Origin: Candidatus Saccharimonadota bacterium
Lineage (GTDB): Bacteria > Patescibacteriota > Saccharimonadia > Saccharimonadales > Saccharimonadaceae
Assembly (NCBI GenBank): GCA_017519305.1
Contig: JAFWSN010000008.1
Coordinates: forward strand, 1 to 37,487
Direction of reading: 5' to 3'
Length of the DNA: 37,487 nt
Shown here: one piece after another, positions 1-8,064 of the stretch
How positions within the stretch are numbered: position 1 is the first letter of the stretch
How the letters are laid out: every line of letters begins with the position of its first letter
Position numbers and translations under genes: made by a program
Notes under the pieces: generated by a model
Told to the model about the DNA's origin: nothing
The model's database searches: none
What the model saw: only the letters and a program-made list of their open reading frames with translations

Positions 1-245
1 CAGATGACTCTACCGTCCGCAAGATTGTCCTCCTCTACAACGATAAATACACAGACAACCTAGCAGATACAGACATCATCCCATACCAAGAAGGTGGTGA
101 AGATGAAGAGAAAGAACCACCAGTACCAGAAACCGGTGTGACGAAATCCATGAACACTCTCGCTACCATCGCTCTTCCAACCGTAACTATGGCTACCATC
201 TCCGTCTTAGCTGGTGTCCTTATCTACAGGAAACGTAGGAGCTAA
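1..245 (+). CDS. C-terminal part of a sortase-anchored surface protein (5' end outside window)
   Basis: The open frame runs in from the left edge (first full codon at 3) and ends in TAA at 243-245, leaving about 80 residues. Near the end is an acidic stretch (GGEDEEKE), then PPVPETG, a hydrophobic segment of about 20 residues (roughly STVLA-type, ending GVLIY) and the basic tail RKRRS. This order (PxTG motif, membrane span, positive tail) is the cell-wall sorting signal that sortases cleave, so the protein is probably displayed on the cell surface. What the missing N-terminal portion does cannot be seen. Two terminator-like hairpins follow directly. Confidence 0.8.
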   Translation, partial: DDSTVRKIVLLYNDKYTDNLADTDIIPYQEGGEDEEKEPPVPETGVTKSMNTLATIALPTVTMATISVLAGVLIYRKRRS

Positions 246-263
246 ACCTACATCTAAAGGGAA

Positions 264-296
264 CTAAAATCTGCCGAAAACCTCGGCAGATTTTAG
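264..296. terminator. Perfect 14-bp inverted repeat, probable terminator of the surface-protein gene
   Basis: CTAAAATCTGCCGA (264-277) and its exact reverse complement (283-296) flank a 5-nt loop AAACC. The A/T-rich outer part gives a T-run on both strands, so it could act in either direction. Confidence 0.7.
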
Positions 297-301
297 TGAG
301 C

Positions 302-320
302 AGCAAGCGTTGCTTTTTTT
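302..320 (+). terminator. Second Rho-independent terminator, overlapping the tRNA promoter
   Basis: AGCAA (302-306), loop GCG, TTGCT (310-314), then six Ts (315-320). The right arm and first T double as the -35 box of the tRNA promoter. Confidence 0.65.
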
Positions 321-338
321 GCAAAAATTTAGTATAAT
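310..338 (+). promoter_or_regulatory. tRNA-Lys promoter
   Basis: TTGCTT (310-315), a 17-nt spacer and TATAAT (333-338) place the start of transcription near 345, about 7 nt before the mature tRNA. The -35 box lies inside the right arm of the preceding terminator. Confidence 0.7.
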
Positions 339-351
339 AATCAAAGATTCT

Positions 352-428
352 GGTCCGGTAGCTCAGTTGGTTAGAGCACGAGCCTCTTAAGCTTGGTGTC
401 GAGGGTTCGAGCCCCTCCCGGATCACCA
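352..428 (+). tRNA. tRNA-Lys (anticodon CUU)
   Basis: A full cloverleaf can be drawn. The acceptor stem is 352-358 with 418-424 (one G-U pair), the D stem GCTC/GAGC (361-364, 374-377), the anticodon stem CGAGC/GCTTG (379-383, 391-395) and the T stem GAGGG/CCCTC (401-405, 413-417) with loop TTCGAGC. The anticodon loop CTCTTAA carries CTT at 386-388, which reads AAG (Lys). The discriminator base is A425, and CCA is encoded at 426-428. Confidence 0.95.
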
Positions 429-453
429 CGAATAAAAGAAGACCCAAAGGGTC

Positions 454-867
454 TTATTTTATTTCAAAATTTTCCGTCTTCAAATCGCAATAATATCTGC
501 CACTTTTCGCCGTAAATTTTAGAACGCAGTAATCCGGGTCGGTCACGCCGCCCTTATAAAACATCGTGTCGCCGCGACGCCAGATCATATTCTTGGTTTC
601 TTGGTCCGTCAGAACTTCCATTTTGCCTTTTAGCATCACGCCAACATATTTGATTAGCCCTTTGTGATAAAAGTAAATACTGGCTTTCGGGTTTTTCTTG
701 TACTGCGCTACGCGCATAGACGAAGTGTTGGTCGAGAAATAAAACTCTTTCAAACCCACCATTTTTCGAGGGCGAAGCATCGCCTTTATATTAGGATAAC
801 CTTCATCGTCAACAGAGCAGACAAAACTTACTTTTTGTCTATGAATAAATTTTTCTAAATCAATCAT
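454..867 (-). CDS. Pyridoxamine 5'-phosphate oxidase-like (general stress protein 26 type) flavin split-barrel protein
   Basis: The 137-residue protein has the layout of a PNPOx-like split barrel. An N-terminal strand pair (SFVCSVDDEGYPNIKAM) is followed by the FYFSTNTSSMRVAQYKKNPKA region that usually contacts FMN phosphate, and by the ASIYFYHK strand. These small proteins bind FMN or a related flavin, or heme; the substrate cannot be told from sequence. The start ATG overlaps the stop of the TfoX-domain gene as ATGA (864-867), so the two are translated as a coupled pair. Length is normal for the family. Confidence 0.8.
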   Translation of the reverse strand: MIDLEKFIHRQKVSFVCSVDDEGYPNIKAMLRPRKMVGLKEFYFSTNTSSMRVAQYKKNPKASIYFYHKGLIKYVGVMLKGKMEVLTDQETKNMIWRRGDTMFYKGGVTDPDYCVLKFTAKSGRYYCDLKTENFEIK

Positions 868-1157
868 TTACTTAGTCCTTCCACGGTTGCATAAATAATC
901 TCCGCCAACCTTTCGCGGTTGTCCACGTCTTCAACTAGATACATCGGTTTAGCGCCGTCGTAGGGAATCGCTTCCGGCATACCAAACTCAGAATTCGTCG
1001 GCACAATTTTTACCAGCAAGCGGTCGTCATAAATTCCGCCGAACAAAACTCCGTCTAAGTATAATAAGAATTCAACCATCATCGGGCGGCAAAAAATCTC
1101 CGGCAACCCGGAAAGTTGTTCCAAAATAAAATCACGATAATCAGCAGAGCTTGCCAT
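864..1157 (-). CDS. TfoX N-terminal-domain protein
   Basis: The 97-residue protein matches the stand-alone TfoX N-terminal domain: SGLPEIFCRPMMVEFLLYLDGVLFGGIYDD has the order expected of the family (the usual R-P-M-F-G-G pattern is loose), followed by YLVEDVDNRERLAEII. The domain is named after the competence regulator TfoX/Sxy, but single-domain versions like this have no established role. A longer open frame extends to 1370, but I chose ATG 1155-1157 because AAGGAG precedes it at normal spacing and the divergent promoter lies just beyond. It is coupled to the flavin-barrel gene through ATGA. Confidence 0.8.
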   Translation of the reverse strand: MASSADYRDFILEQLSGLPEIFCRPMMVEFLLYLDGVLFGGIYDDRLLVKIVPTNSEFGMPEAIPYDGAKPMYLVEDVDNRERLAEIIYATVEGLSK

Positions 1158-1174
1158 GTTAATCTCCTTTCCAC

Positions 1175-1199
1175 AATTATACACTGCTCGTGTATAATT
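1175..1199. promoter_or_regulatory. Divergent promoters inside a 10-bp palindrome
   Basis: AATTATACAC (1175-1184) and GTGTATAATT (1190-1199) are perfect reverse complements with a 5-nt centre. Each arm holds a TATAAT -10 box, the plus-strand one at 1193-1198 for the LiaF-like gene and the minus-strand one at 1176-1181 for the TfoX-domain gene. Good -35 boxes are not evident. The symmetry could also be an operator that controls both genes. Confidence 0.6.
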
Positions 1200-1215
1200 A
1201 TAGAAAAGGAGAATT

Positions 1216-1920
1216 ATGAACAAATTAAGAGCAATCATTTGGGGGCTCGCGATTATCGCGCTCGGCGTGATTTTCGGCGGCAACGCACTAGGATTATTTA
1301 ATATCGATTTCTTTTTCGATGGCTGGTGGACACTTTTCATCATCGTGCCAAGTGCAATCAGCTTGATCACCGAAAAGGGAAAACTCGCCAGCTTGGTAGT
1401 TTTGGCAGTTGGTATTTATCTACTTCTCGCTGCGCAAAACGTCTTCTCGTATGATGTGGCTTGGAAAGTAATCGTGGCAACCATTTTGATCGTGGCCGGC
1501 CTCGCTATTATTTTCAAAAGCTTTTGTCGCGGCAACAACGACAAAGAAGTCGAGAAAAAAGTTCAGGATCTCGAAAACGACAAAGCCATGGATTCCCAAA
1601 CCGCAATCTTCTCGGGCAGCGACCGTGTTTATAACGGCGAAGTTTTCTCCGGCTCCAATCTCGTAGCCGTATTCGGTGGCGTTGAGCTAAACCTCATCAA
1701 CGCTAAATTCGAAAAAGACACCGTCATCAAAGCCTTCTGTCTTTTCGGCGGTATCGACATCAAAGTCCCAGAAGACGTCCAGGTCAAAATCAAATCTGGC
1801 TTCATCTTTGGCGGCGCTTCCGACGACCGCAAAGGCGAAACCGGCAAAAGCAAATACACCATCTACCTCGACGCCAACGGCGGCTTTGGTGGGATTAGTG
1901 TAAACGATAAGAAGAAATAA
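1216..1920 (+). CDS. LiaF/YvqF-like membrane protein with C-terminal beta-repeat domain
   Basis: The 234-residue protein begins with about four membrane helices within residues 1-100 (first LRAIIWGLAIIALGVIF). A charged linker (EVEKKVQDLENDK) then leads to a soluble domain with repeated G-[GS]-x strands, such as VAVFGGVELNL, CLFGGIDIKV and FIFGGAS. That pattern is the LiaF C-terminal domain, known from the LiaFSR cell-envelope stress system of Firmicutes, where LiaF restrains the sensor kinase. No liaS/liaR partner is nearby, so an envelope-stress role is inference. AAAAGGAG precedes the ATG. Transcription starts in the divergent palindrome. Confidence 0.8.
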   Translation: MNKLRAIIWGLAIIALGVIFGGNALGLFNIDFFFDGWWTLFIIVPSAISLITEKGKLASLVVLAVGIYLLLAAQNVFSYDVAWKVIVATILIVAGLAIIFKSFCRGNNDKEVEKKVQDLENDKAMDSQTAIFSGSDRVYNGEVFSGSNLVAVFGGVELNLINAKFEKDTVIKAFCLFGGIDIKVPEDVQVKIKSGFIFGGASDDRKGETGKSKYTIYLDANGGFGGISVNDKKK

Positions 1921-1938
1921 CTCTTTACTATATTAGTA

Positions 1939-2535
1939 TTATTCGTACGAATCTATAGGAAAAATACTAGCAATAAATTTATTGTAGACTGGATTATGGG
2001 GGAGACTTGCAACACATATTGCAAGTGGAATTCGCTCTTCCGGAAGCCTATAATGGTTCGGGTCAGTCATCGAAATCTTATTAGCAGTATTATTTCCCAT
2101 TTTAAAATCAACTCTTCGGCGCCCCGCATCGTCTCGGTATATGTATAAATCTGTAGCCAAGAAAATTGTTAATGAATTTTTTGGGTTTCCAACGAAAATA
2201 CTAGACATGCTTCCGAAAAATGAATGGGGCATTTTTCGGAAGATGCTTTTTAGTTGATTGATATTTATGGTATCGACTTTTTCTGGACAATCATATAAGC
2301 AGTTTTCTACATGGTTGCCGAGCGGACACGGGCGCAAGTCAACCTCAATTATGTCGAGTGGCTCAAAAGGGAAATCCTCATCCAATATTGAATTTCCATT
2401 TTCATCAGCGACTAAGCGAACCCATCTGAAAGAGTTGTCGGCACCGCGTATTATACCAGCAACGCATTTCCCATAGTTTATCCCGTCGTCCCGTCGTTTA
2501 TGCGATTTGGTTAGGATTAAAAACTTTGTTCTCAT
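1939..2535 (-). CDS. Probable dual OB-fold protein, third gene of a DUF488 trio
   Basis: The 198-residue protein starts MRTKFLILTKSHKRRDDG. It has an N-terminal half of short beta strands (GKCVAGIIRG, RWVRLVAD, FEPLDIIEVDL), a Cys cluster (C70, C79, C83) and a C-terminal half ending PLAICVASLPHNPVYNKF. From memory this resembles the dual-OB-containing proteins found beside DUF488 genes; I cannot confirm it without a profile search. The ATG at 2533-2535 overlaps the TGA of the upstream DUF488 gene (ATGA), with GGTGAT ahead of it. A longer open frame to 2604 would overlap that gene heavily and is not favoured. OB folds suggest nucleic-acid or nucleotide binding. Confidence 0.55.
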   Translation of the reverse strand: MRTKFLILTKSHKRRDDGINYGKCVAGIIRGADNSFRWVRLVADENGNSILDEDFPFEPLDIIEVDLRPCPLGNHVENCLYDCPEKVDTININQLKSIFRKMPHSFFGSMSSIFVGNPKNSLTIFLATDLYIYRDDAGRRRVDFKMGNNTANKISMTDPNHYRLPEERIPLAICVASLPHNPVYNKFIASIFPIDSYE

Positions 2536-2978
2536 ATATGAATCACCTTGATGTCGTTCGGAAATTCTTTTTCTAATTTTTCTGCCAACAGTCTTCGATG
2601 GCAATGTTCCGGCGTTGCTTCGCTACACAGAATGCACACACTCTCGTAATTTTCAAAATCCCTTAAGAAATCTTTATATGTTCCTCGGTTTTCCTGAATA
2701 GCCAAATATTGTTTCTCGTATTGCTCCCAACTTATTTTTTTGTCTCGCCAATCTTTTAGAAGCTCTTTTGTTGGTGCAAAATCTGGCCTATAAATATAGC
2801 TTATGTTTCCAATTTCCTTAAGGAAATATTTTAAATCGTCAGCTTTTGTAAAACCCGCTAATTGTGACGTATTGTTAATTCTAGTGTCAATTAAAGCGCC
2901 GACAGAACGTGCTTTAAGTGCTCCGAAGAATTCTGCTGCACTTTTTTGAGTAAAGCCAATTGTGTAAAGAATTATCAT
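2532..2978 (-). CDS. DUF488 protein (short form)
   Basis: The 148-residue protein carries the DUF488 hallmarks: LYTIGFTQK at the N-terminus, ALIDTR at 28-33 (the family's DxR), and CSEATPEHCHR at 118-128, where the C-S-E and CHR residues form the conserved putative active site. The reaction catalysed by DUF488 is not established. The start overlaps the stop of the longer DUF488 gene (2975-2978), and the stop overlaps the start of the likely dual-OB gene, so all three are probably made together in fixed ratio. It is only distantly similar to its upstream paralogue. Confidence 0.85.
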   Translation of the reverse strand: MIILYTIGFTQKSAAEFFGALKARSVGALIDTRINNTSQLAGFTKADDLKYFLKEIGNISYIYRPDFAPTKELLKDWRDKKISWEQYEKQYLAIQENRGTYKDFLRDFENYESVCILCSEATPEHCHRRLLAEKLEKEFPNDIKVIHI

Positions 2979-3682
2979 TTATATCCTAATACTTCCTCTC
3001 GAGTCCATCCTATCCTCGAGTTAATTATGCGATAATAATTATTAATATCTTTTAAATACTGACTTGGATCATCAGTAAAAAATGATGGCGATTTTGCGGC
3101 GATTATTTTTTCTTTCATCTCTTGTTCGAGACTATTTAGCTTTTTCTTATGCTCCAGTTCGTTGGTTATTGTTTCGACCATGCGTTTTTCCAAGTCAGCC
3201 TGAGATTCATCTTTTGTATCTGGAACTATATGTTCGATAGCGAAACCATAATCGTTGAATAATACCCGAGCCACCATGATAGCTCGGTGACAGTTCATCG
3301 GGTCTTTTTCGGAGCACATGATAACCGGCGAAAAGCCCTTATCTACTATAGCAATCATATTATTGACACCGTTTTTGAACTGTGTAGATCTAGCAAAGAT
3401 GTCGTAATCAATTCTCATATTTTGTCCGTCAAATTTAGAATAAAAAACGTTATTTTTCTGTTTGGCTCCAAAATATTCTGCGTAATTTCTATATTGTACG
3501 CCATGCCTTAACAATATTTTTTCAAACCACTCTTTGTTGTAGCCATTAAATTGTGCAGAATACGGGTTGCTCCTGACGTCTATCAAAACATCTATCCCCC
3601 GTTTTTTTAACTCAGAAATTAATAGTTCCGGGTTGTTCCCGTAGCCAGAATAGCCAATAGTGTAGATTAGGCGCGTCGACAT
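2975..3682 (-). CDS. DUF488 protein (long form)
   Basis: The 235-residue protein has IYTIGYSGYGNN at the N-terminus, VLIDVRSNPYS at 32-42, and CSEKDPMNCHR at 123-133, all diagnostic of DUF488. Beyond the domain is a charged helical tail (about 165-235) containing ELEHKKKLNSLEQEMKEKI, likely coiled coil, which the short paralogue lacks and which may bind a partner. A TATATA box at 3689-3694 (minus strand) sits 6 nt before the ATG, so the trio may also have its own leaderless promoter in addition to read-through from mrr and the zinc-ribbon gene 24 nt upstream. Confidence 0.85.
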   Translation of the reverse strand: MSTRLIYTIGYSGYGNNPELLISELKKRGIDVLIDVRSNPYSAQFNGYNKEWFEKILLRHGVQYRNYAEYFGAKQKNNVFYSKFDGQNMRIDYDIFARSTQFKNGVNNMIAIVDKGFSPVIMCSEKDPMNCHRAIMVARVLFNDYGFAIEHIVPDTKDESQADLEKRMVETITNELEHKKKLNSLEQEMKEKIIAAKSPSFFTDDPSQYLKDINNYYRIINSRIGWTREEVLGYK

Positions 3683-3705
3683 CTTAGTTATATATAATCA
3701 TATTT

Positions 3706-3966
3706 TCATTTTTTCTTCCAACGTTTCAAAGTAGGGAACACCTTTGAGCAGTATTCTTTCATTTGTTCGTTGGTCATACCGGCTTGCTCACCGAACTGTG
3801 AACATTTTTCGATATATTCCTCCATCGAACAGTCGTCAAGAAATTCACCTTTGTCGTAGCACCATTTGCAATAATCTTCGTTGATGCTGCCGTCTTTGTT
3901 GGTGCCAAGCAAATCTTCCGACGTAAGTGGCATTGCACAACTTTGACAAATTTTAGTGTTTTCCAT
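3706..3966 (-). CDS. Small putative zinc-ribbon protein
   Basis: The 86-residue protein begins MENTKICQSCAMPL and holds CxxC at 7-10 and CKWC at about 33-36, the four-cysteine zinc-binding pattern of the 'putative zinc ribbon' family (Pfam Zn_ribbon_2). The rest is helical and ends KRWKKK. Its molecular role is unknown. GGAGGTTAAAC directly precedes the ATG, an unusually strong Shine-Dalgarno site. It lies 20 nt after mrr and 23 nt before the DUF488 genes, so it belongs to the same transcript. Confidence 0.8.
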   Translation of the reverse strand: MENTKICQSCAMPLTSEDLLGTNKDGSINEDYCKWCYDKGEFLDDCSMEEYIEKCSQFGEQAGMTNEQMKEYCSKVFPTLKRWKKK

Positions 3967-3986
3967 GTTTAACCTCCTTGATTAAA

Positions 3987-4910
3987 TTACGCCAAAATTT
4001 CATTTTCTTCGCTTTTGTAGAAATCATTAAGCTCGTAGGTTTGAACCGGCTCAAGGAATAATTCGTATTTAATAATAAGCCTGACCAGTTCATCGCCATC
4101 AATTAAAGTAATAGGCGAGCCTTCGACGGCAGCCCTTCTTGCGGATACGGTAAATCTGCTATTTGTAATGAAGATTCCGTAATCAGCTTGGTTTTTATTC
4201 ATAGCGCCAAGGAAACGATCAATCTCTGGTGAAGAAACATCGCCAGTGTTGTATCGCTTACACTGGATCACTACGCGCGTAGTTCTAAAATCATTAGAAT
4301 CGCGATGATAACCGAAACCATCAATCCCGCCGTCATTACTGATACTGATGCCTTTTTCCGTAAAGTCAACGCCCATTTCCTTTAACAAAGCACGAGAAAA
4401 TGCTTCGAACTTGCCTGGCGACATTTTAGCTATCGAGTCCAAGAGCTTTGCTTTAAGATTTTCGTTATAAATTTCTTGCGCAGAAGATTTTTCAAGTTTA
4501 GTCGTGTCACCAGCTTCTTCTTGCTGCTTTTTAGCTTGGTATTCCTCGTGTTTATCTTTCCAGTATTGTTCACTGACACTATAGACATCTTTTTCTACAT
4601 CAAAATTCGTAAGATTTAGATTGATGCCTTTTTCGGTAAGTGCAATTTTGCCATTGTTCTCGATGAGGCCAGCAATAATTAAATTCTTGATAGCAAAGTT
4701 GAATTTGAAGAGAAATGGGTGATATGAATTCTGGGTCTGTTTGCTGATCCGTTCACATTTCATGAATTTCGCAATGCCGTCATCGCGGTCAGATAGAGCT
4801 TCTTTAATTTCGGCACGAGACATAGCGCGACTGTATTCCTTGAGAATCTCAAAGATTTTTTCGACTAAATATTTTTCTTGTTGTTGTGCAGACATCTCGG
4901 ATATGTCCAT
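3987..4910 (-). CDS. mrr: Mrr-type restriction endonuclease
   Basis: The 307-residue protein has two domains. Residues 1-105 form a winged-helix N-terminal domain (Mrr_N), followed by a charged helical linker to about 150. Residues 155-285 are the Mrr catalytic domain of the PD-(D/E)xK superfamily, with GGIDGFG (D197), VVIQCKRY (Q216-C-K218) and the later GIFITNSRFT. Such enzymes usually cut modified DNA (type IV restriction), but Mrr-like proteins can also serve other DNA-processing roles. It sits downstream of hsdR, after its own TATAAT (about 4970, minus strand), giving an untranslated leader of roughly 50-60 nt. Confidence 0.9.
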   Translation of the reverse strand: MDISEMSAQQQEKYLVEKIFEILKEYSRAMSRAEIKEALSDRDDGIAKFMKCERISKQTQNSYHPFLFKFNFAIKNLIIAGLIENNGKIALTEKGINLNLTNFDVEKDVYSVSEQYWKDKHEEYQAKKQQEEAGDTTKLEKSSAQEIYNENLKAKLLDSIAKMSPGKFEAFSRALLKEMGVDFTEKGISISNDGGIDGFGYHRDSNDFRTTRVVIQCKRYNTGDVSSPEIDRFLGAMNKNQADYGIFITNSRFTVSARRAAVEGSPITLIDGDELVRLIIKYELFLEPVQTYELNDFYKSEENEILA

Positions 4911-4970
4911 AAATCACTCCATTTCTGCGGCCAACAAAACAACAATTGGTCGCGTTATTACTAGAATATT

Positions 4971-5040
4971 ATAACATCGCCGACCCTTCTTTTGTCGCGA
5001 CTCTACAAATTTGTGCTGCGTCATTCGTTAGCGATGTTAT
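4971..5040. repeat. 10-bp inverted repeat spanning the hsdR-mrr junction
   Basis: ATAACATCGC (4971-4980) recurs as the exact reverse complement GCGATGTTAT (5031-5040). One arm overlaps the mrr -10 region and the other lies in the last hsdR codons. The 50-nt gap makes a simple terminator unlikely. Confidence 0.4.
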
Positions 5041-8000
5041 TGCATTTTAGCTCAGCCTGCTTGATCACGGTTGAAACAGCCTTTTCGCTTTTGTTGGGCG
5101 GGTAATTATATTTAATGAGTAGACGTTTAATTTGCATTCGCATGTGAGCCTGTGAACTGCGTTTAATATCCCAGTCCACAGTCATATTGCTGTTAACCAC
5201 CTCAACAAGCTCTTTGGCGATTTGAACTAATGTTTCATCTTTCATCAATTCTTTCACCTCCGGATCATCACCGAGTGCGTCAAAGAATGCAACTTCTTCC
5301 GGAGATAAATCATAATTGCTCTTACGGATAAGTTCTTTGTCAATATCCTGCTTTAGTTCAATCATTTGCTGGATGATTTTTTCAATATCAGTCACTAACG
5401 TGCGGTTGTTGTAAATATCAACAATCTTTTTGAATCTTTCCGAGAACTTCTGTGACATTACGTAGTTCGCGCGAGCAACTTCTTCGATGTATTGCTTGAG
5501 AGCTTTCTTCAAAATTTCTGCCGCAATATTTTTGTTTTCCATAGCGGCCAGGCGCTGCAAAATCTGGTTACTTAAAAGATTAAGCTCGTGGCCATGCAAA
5601 ATTTTTCCAACCTGAATAAGTTCATCGTCCTGAATTGCTTGTTGTAACATTTCTGCTACATCGCGGTTAATATCGGAAACGTCTAGCTTGCCATTGACCA
5701 GGGTTAACTTATTAATAAATGAGCGCACGGAGATGATAAACATTGACTCCCATCTGTCGTCGAATGTAATTGAGCCGGTAGAAATCGAGTAGAGATTCTT
5801 TACGTCGCGCGCGTGGTGCATGAATTTATTTTTCGTGTCTTCGTCTTGCAAAATGAAGTTTGCGGCCTTATTTAGTAACTGGTATTTCCCAATATTATCC
5901 AACGAGTTGTAATTTGAATAGTCTAAACCATGCAATAAATTTCTTATAAGTTCGATTTTATCGCGGAGAACTTTTACGACCTGCTCGGAATCTACGATCT
6001 TACCTTGGTCGCGTTTCGTATAGGTACTAAGCGCTTCAAGAAGCCATTTCTTAAGTCCGATATAGTCTACGATAAGACCGCCGGTTTTGTCTTTGTAAAC
6101 GCGGTTAGTGCGCGCGATAGCTTGCATTAAGTTATGCGCTTTCATTGGTTTATCGACATACATCGTGCCTAGACATGGAACATCAAAACCAGTCAGCCAC
6201 ATATCAACTACGATCACAATCTTAAACTCGGAGTTAGGATCCTTAAATAATCTCTCGCGTTCATGCTTGTCGCTCTTGCTACCAATTGCAAGCGCCATTT
6301 CTTCGGAGTCCTTATTGCTTGGTGTCATGACCATATAGACTTTGCCTTTAAGTTCTGGTCTTAACTCAAGAATCTTTTTATACATCGTAAATCCGCTATT
6401 GCGAGAGTAGGCAACAATCATAGCTTTGTTTGCAACAAGATCTTTGCGGCTTTCGTAATGATTTAAGATGTCTTTTACGATCATTTCTAGGCGGTCTGGA
6501 TCTTCGATAACTTGCGAAATGTGCGTCATCATTTGTTTTGAGCGAGCGATCTTTTCTTCGTCCGCTAAGCCTTCGTTTTCGATCGTGTCATAGTAAGCGT
6601 CGATTTCTTGAAGGATTTTATCGTTCAGGCCAACCTTTGCCATGCGCGCTTCATAAGTAATTGGAACTGTAGCGCCATCGTCGATAGCCTGCGTCATATC
6701 GTAGACATCGATAATGTCTCCAAAGACGTTAGACGTCGAATGGTCTTTGTTTTCAATTGGCGTTCCAGTAAAGCCAACATATTTCGCGTTTGGAAGGGCA
6801 TCATGGAGATACTTTGCGGTACCATATTTCTCAACCGCAATCATTTTCTCCATATCGAGTTTCGTCGTAGCATCGATGCCGTAGTGGCTACGGTGTGCCT
6901 CATCGGCGATAACAATGATATCGTCGCGCTCTGATAGCAGGCCGGTTTCTTCTTCGAACTTCTGAAGGGTAGTAAAGATGATGCCGCCTACTTGTTTATT
7001 CTCGAGGCGTTCGATTAAGTCTTTTCTGCTTTCAACATGTTCTGGTTTCTGGCGGAGATATTCCGAACATTTAGCAAATGTTTCATACAACTGATCGTCT
7101 AAATCGTTGCGGTCCGTTACTACTACGATGGTCGGGTTATTTAGGCGCTTAATCATGTTGGCAGCATAGAATACCATCGAAAAACTCTTGCCAGAGCCTT
7201 GTGTATGCCAGAACACCCCAATACGGCCGTCGCCGGTCGTTAGAGTGCGTTCTACGGCCTTTTTAACGCCATAATACTGATGGTATGCCGGCAGGATTTT
7301 AGTGTCTTCCTGGTAAAGTATGAAATTGCCGATCAGATCAAGCAGAGTTTCGCGCTTTAGTAGGCCATGGATCATTGGCTCTAGCGTATTTAGATTTTCT
7401 GGAGTGTCATTAATGCCGGTCTTCTTCCAGTCCGAGAAACGCTCCCATTTACATGTAATTGTGCCAGCCCTTGCCGTTACACCATCGGAAGCGATAAGAA
7501 TTTGGTTATAATAGAATAGGCTCGGAATATGGATTTTCTTGTAGTTGTTGAGCTGATTGTATGCGGCTTCTGGCGTCGTGTCTTCTTCGTCACGCGTCGC
7601 GCTTTTAAGCTCGATCACGACGAGCGGCATACCGTTGATAAAGATGATGATGTCTGGGCGCTTTTCGCTATGCTCAATGATCGTATATTGGTTTACGACT
7701 AGGAATTCATTATTGTCAATATTATCGTAGTCGATTAATCTTACGGTCTTATAATCTACGCCATGGTTAGTATATTCGGGAACTTTTACGCCTTCATGAA
7801 GCATGCGACTGAATTCCTGATTATTGCGGATGAGATTATTCTGGTCTAGGTTCTTGATTTTGCGAATTGCTTCAGAAATAGTGCTTTCTTGTAGATTTGG
7901 ATTAAGTCTAGAAAGAGAGTTTTCTAAATGAGAAAGAAGAAGCACGTCGTGATAATCGCGTTCAATTTCTTCGCCTGGTTGGTAATCGTAACCTTGACTT

Positions 8001-8050
8001 TGCAAGGTTTCGATAATCATTTTTTCTAATGCTTCTTCGTTGAAATTCAT
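5021..8050 (-). CDS. hsdR: Type I restriction enzyme, R subunit (HsdR)
   Basis: The 1009-residue protein is full length for HsdR, the DNA translocase and nuclease of a type I system. The N-terminal nuclease core has D133 (RPDIIIF) and the E-L-K signature at 147-149 (VVIELKSA). The SF2 motor follows, with HTQGSGKS at 282-289 (motif I), VTDRNDLDDQ (Ia) and IADEAH at 381-386 (motif II); GFTGTPIE and the ARTNRVYKDK region are motifs III and VI. The C-terminal third is helical and docks on HsdM/HsdS in known complexes. ATG 8048-8050 is preceded by ATGGAG. The gene starts 14 nt after the unrecognised gene. Confidence 0.97.
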   Translation of the reverse strand: MNFNEEALEKMIIETLQSQGYDYQPGEEIERDYHDVLLLSHLENSLSRLNPNLQESTISEAIRKIKNLDQNNLIRNNQEFSRMLHEGVKVPEYTNHGVDYKTVRLIDYDNIDNNEFLVVNQYTIIEHSEKRPDIIIFINGMPLVVIELKSATRDEEDTTPEAAYNQLNNYKKIHIPSLFYYNQILIASDGVTARAGTITCKWERFSDWKKTGINDTPENLNTLEPMIHGLLKRETLLDLIGNFILYQEDTKILPAYHQYYGVKKAVERTLTTGDGRIGVFWHTQGSGKSFSMVFYAANMIKRLNNPTIVVVTDRNDLDDQLYETFAKCSEYLRQKPEHVESRKDLIERLENKQVGGIIFTTLQKFEEETGLLSERDDIIVIADEAHRSHYGIDATTKLDMEKMIAVEKYGTAKYLHDALPNAKYVGFTGTPIENKDHSTSNVFGDIIDVYDMTQAIDDGATVPITYEARMAKVGLNDKILQEIDAYYDTIENEGLADEEKIARSKQMMTHISQVIEDPDRLEMIVKDILNHYESRKDLVANKAMIVAYSRNSGFTMYKKILELRPELKGKVYMVMTPSNKDSEEMALAIGSKSDKHERERLFKDPNSEFKIVIVVDMWLTGFDVPCLGTMYVDKPMKAHNLMQAIARTNRVYKDKTGGLIVDYIGLKKWLLEALSTYTKRDQGKIVDSEQVVKVLRDKIELIRNLLHGLDYSNYNSLDNIGKYQLLNKAANFILQDEDTKNKFMHHARDVKNLYSISTGSITFDDRWESMFIISVRSFINKLTLVNGKLDVSDINRDVAEMLQQAIQDDELIQVGKILHGHELNLLSNQILQRLAAMENKNIAAEILKKALKQYIEEVARANYVMSQKFSERFKKIVDIYNNRTLVTDIEKIIQQMIELKQDIDKELIRKSNYDLSPEEVAFFDALGDDPEVKELMKDETLVQIAKELVEVVNSNMTVDWDIKRSSQAHMRMQIKRLLIKYNYPPNKSEKAVSTVIKQAELKCNNIANE

Positions 8051-8064
8051 TTTTTACTCCATTT

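Noticed and set aside
220-447. 75-aa minus-strand ORF over the tRNA
   Set aside because: It covers the tRNA-Lys gene and both terminators in antisense and has no coding signature.
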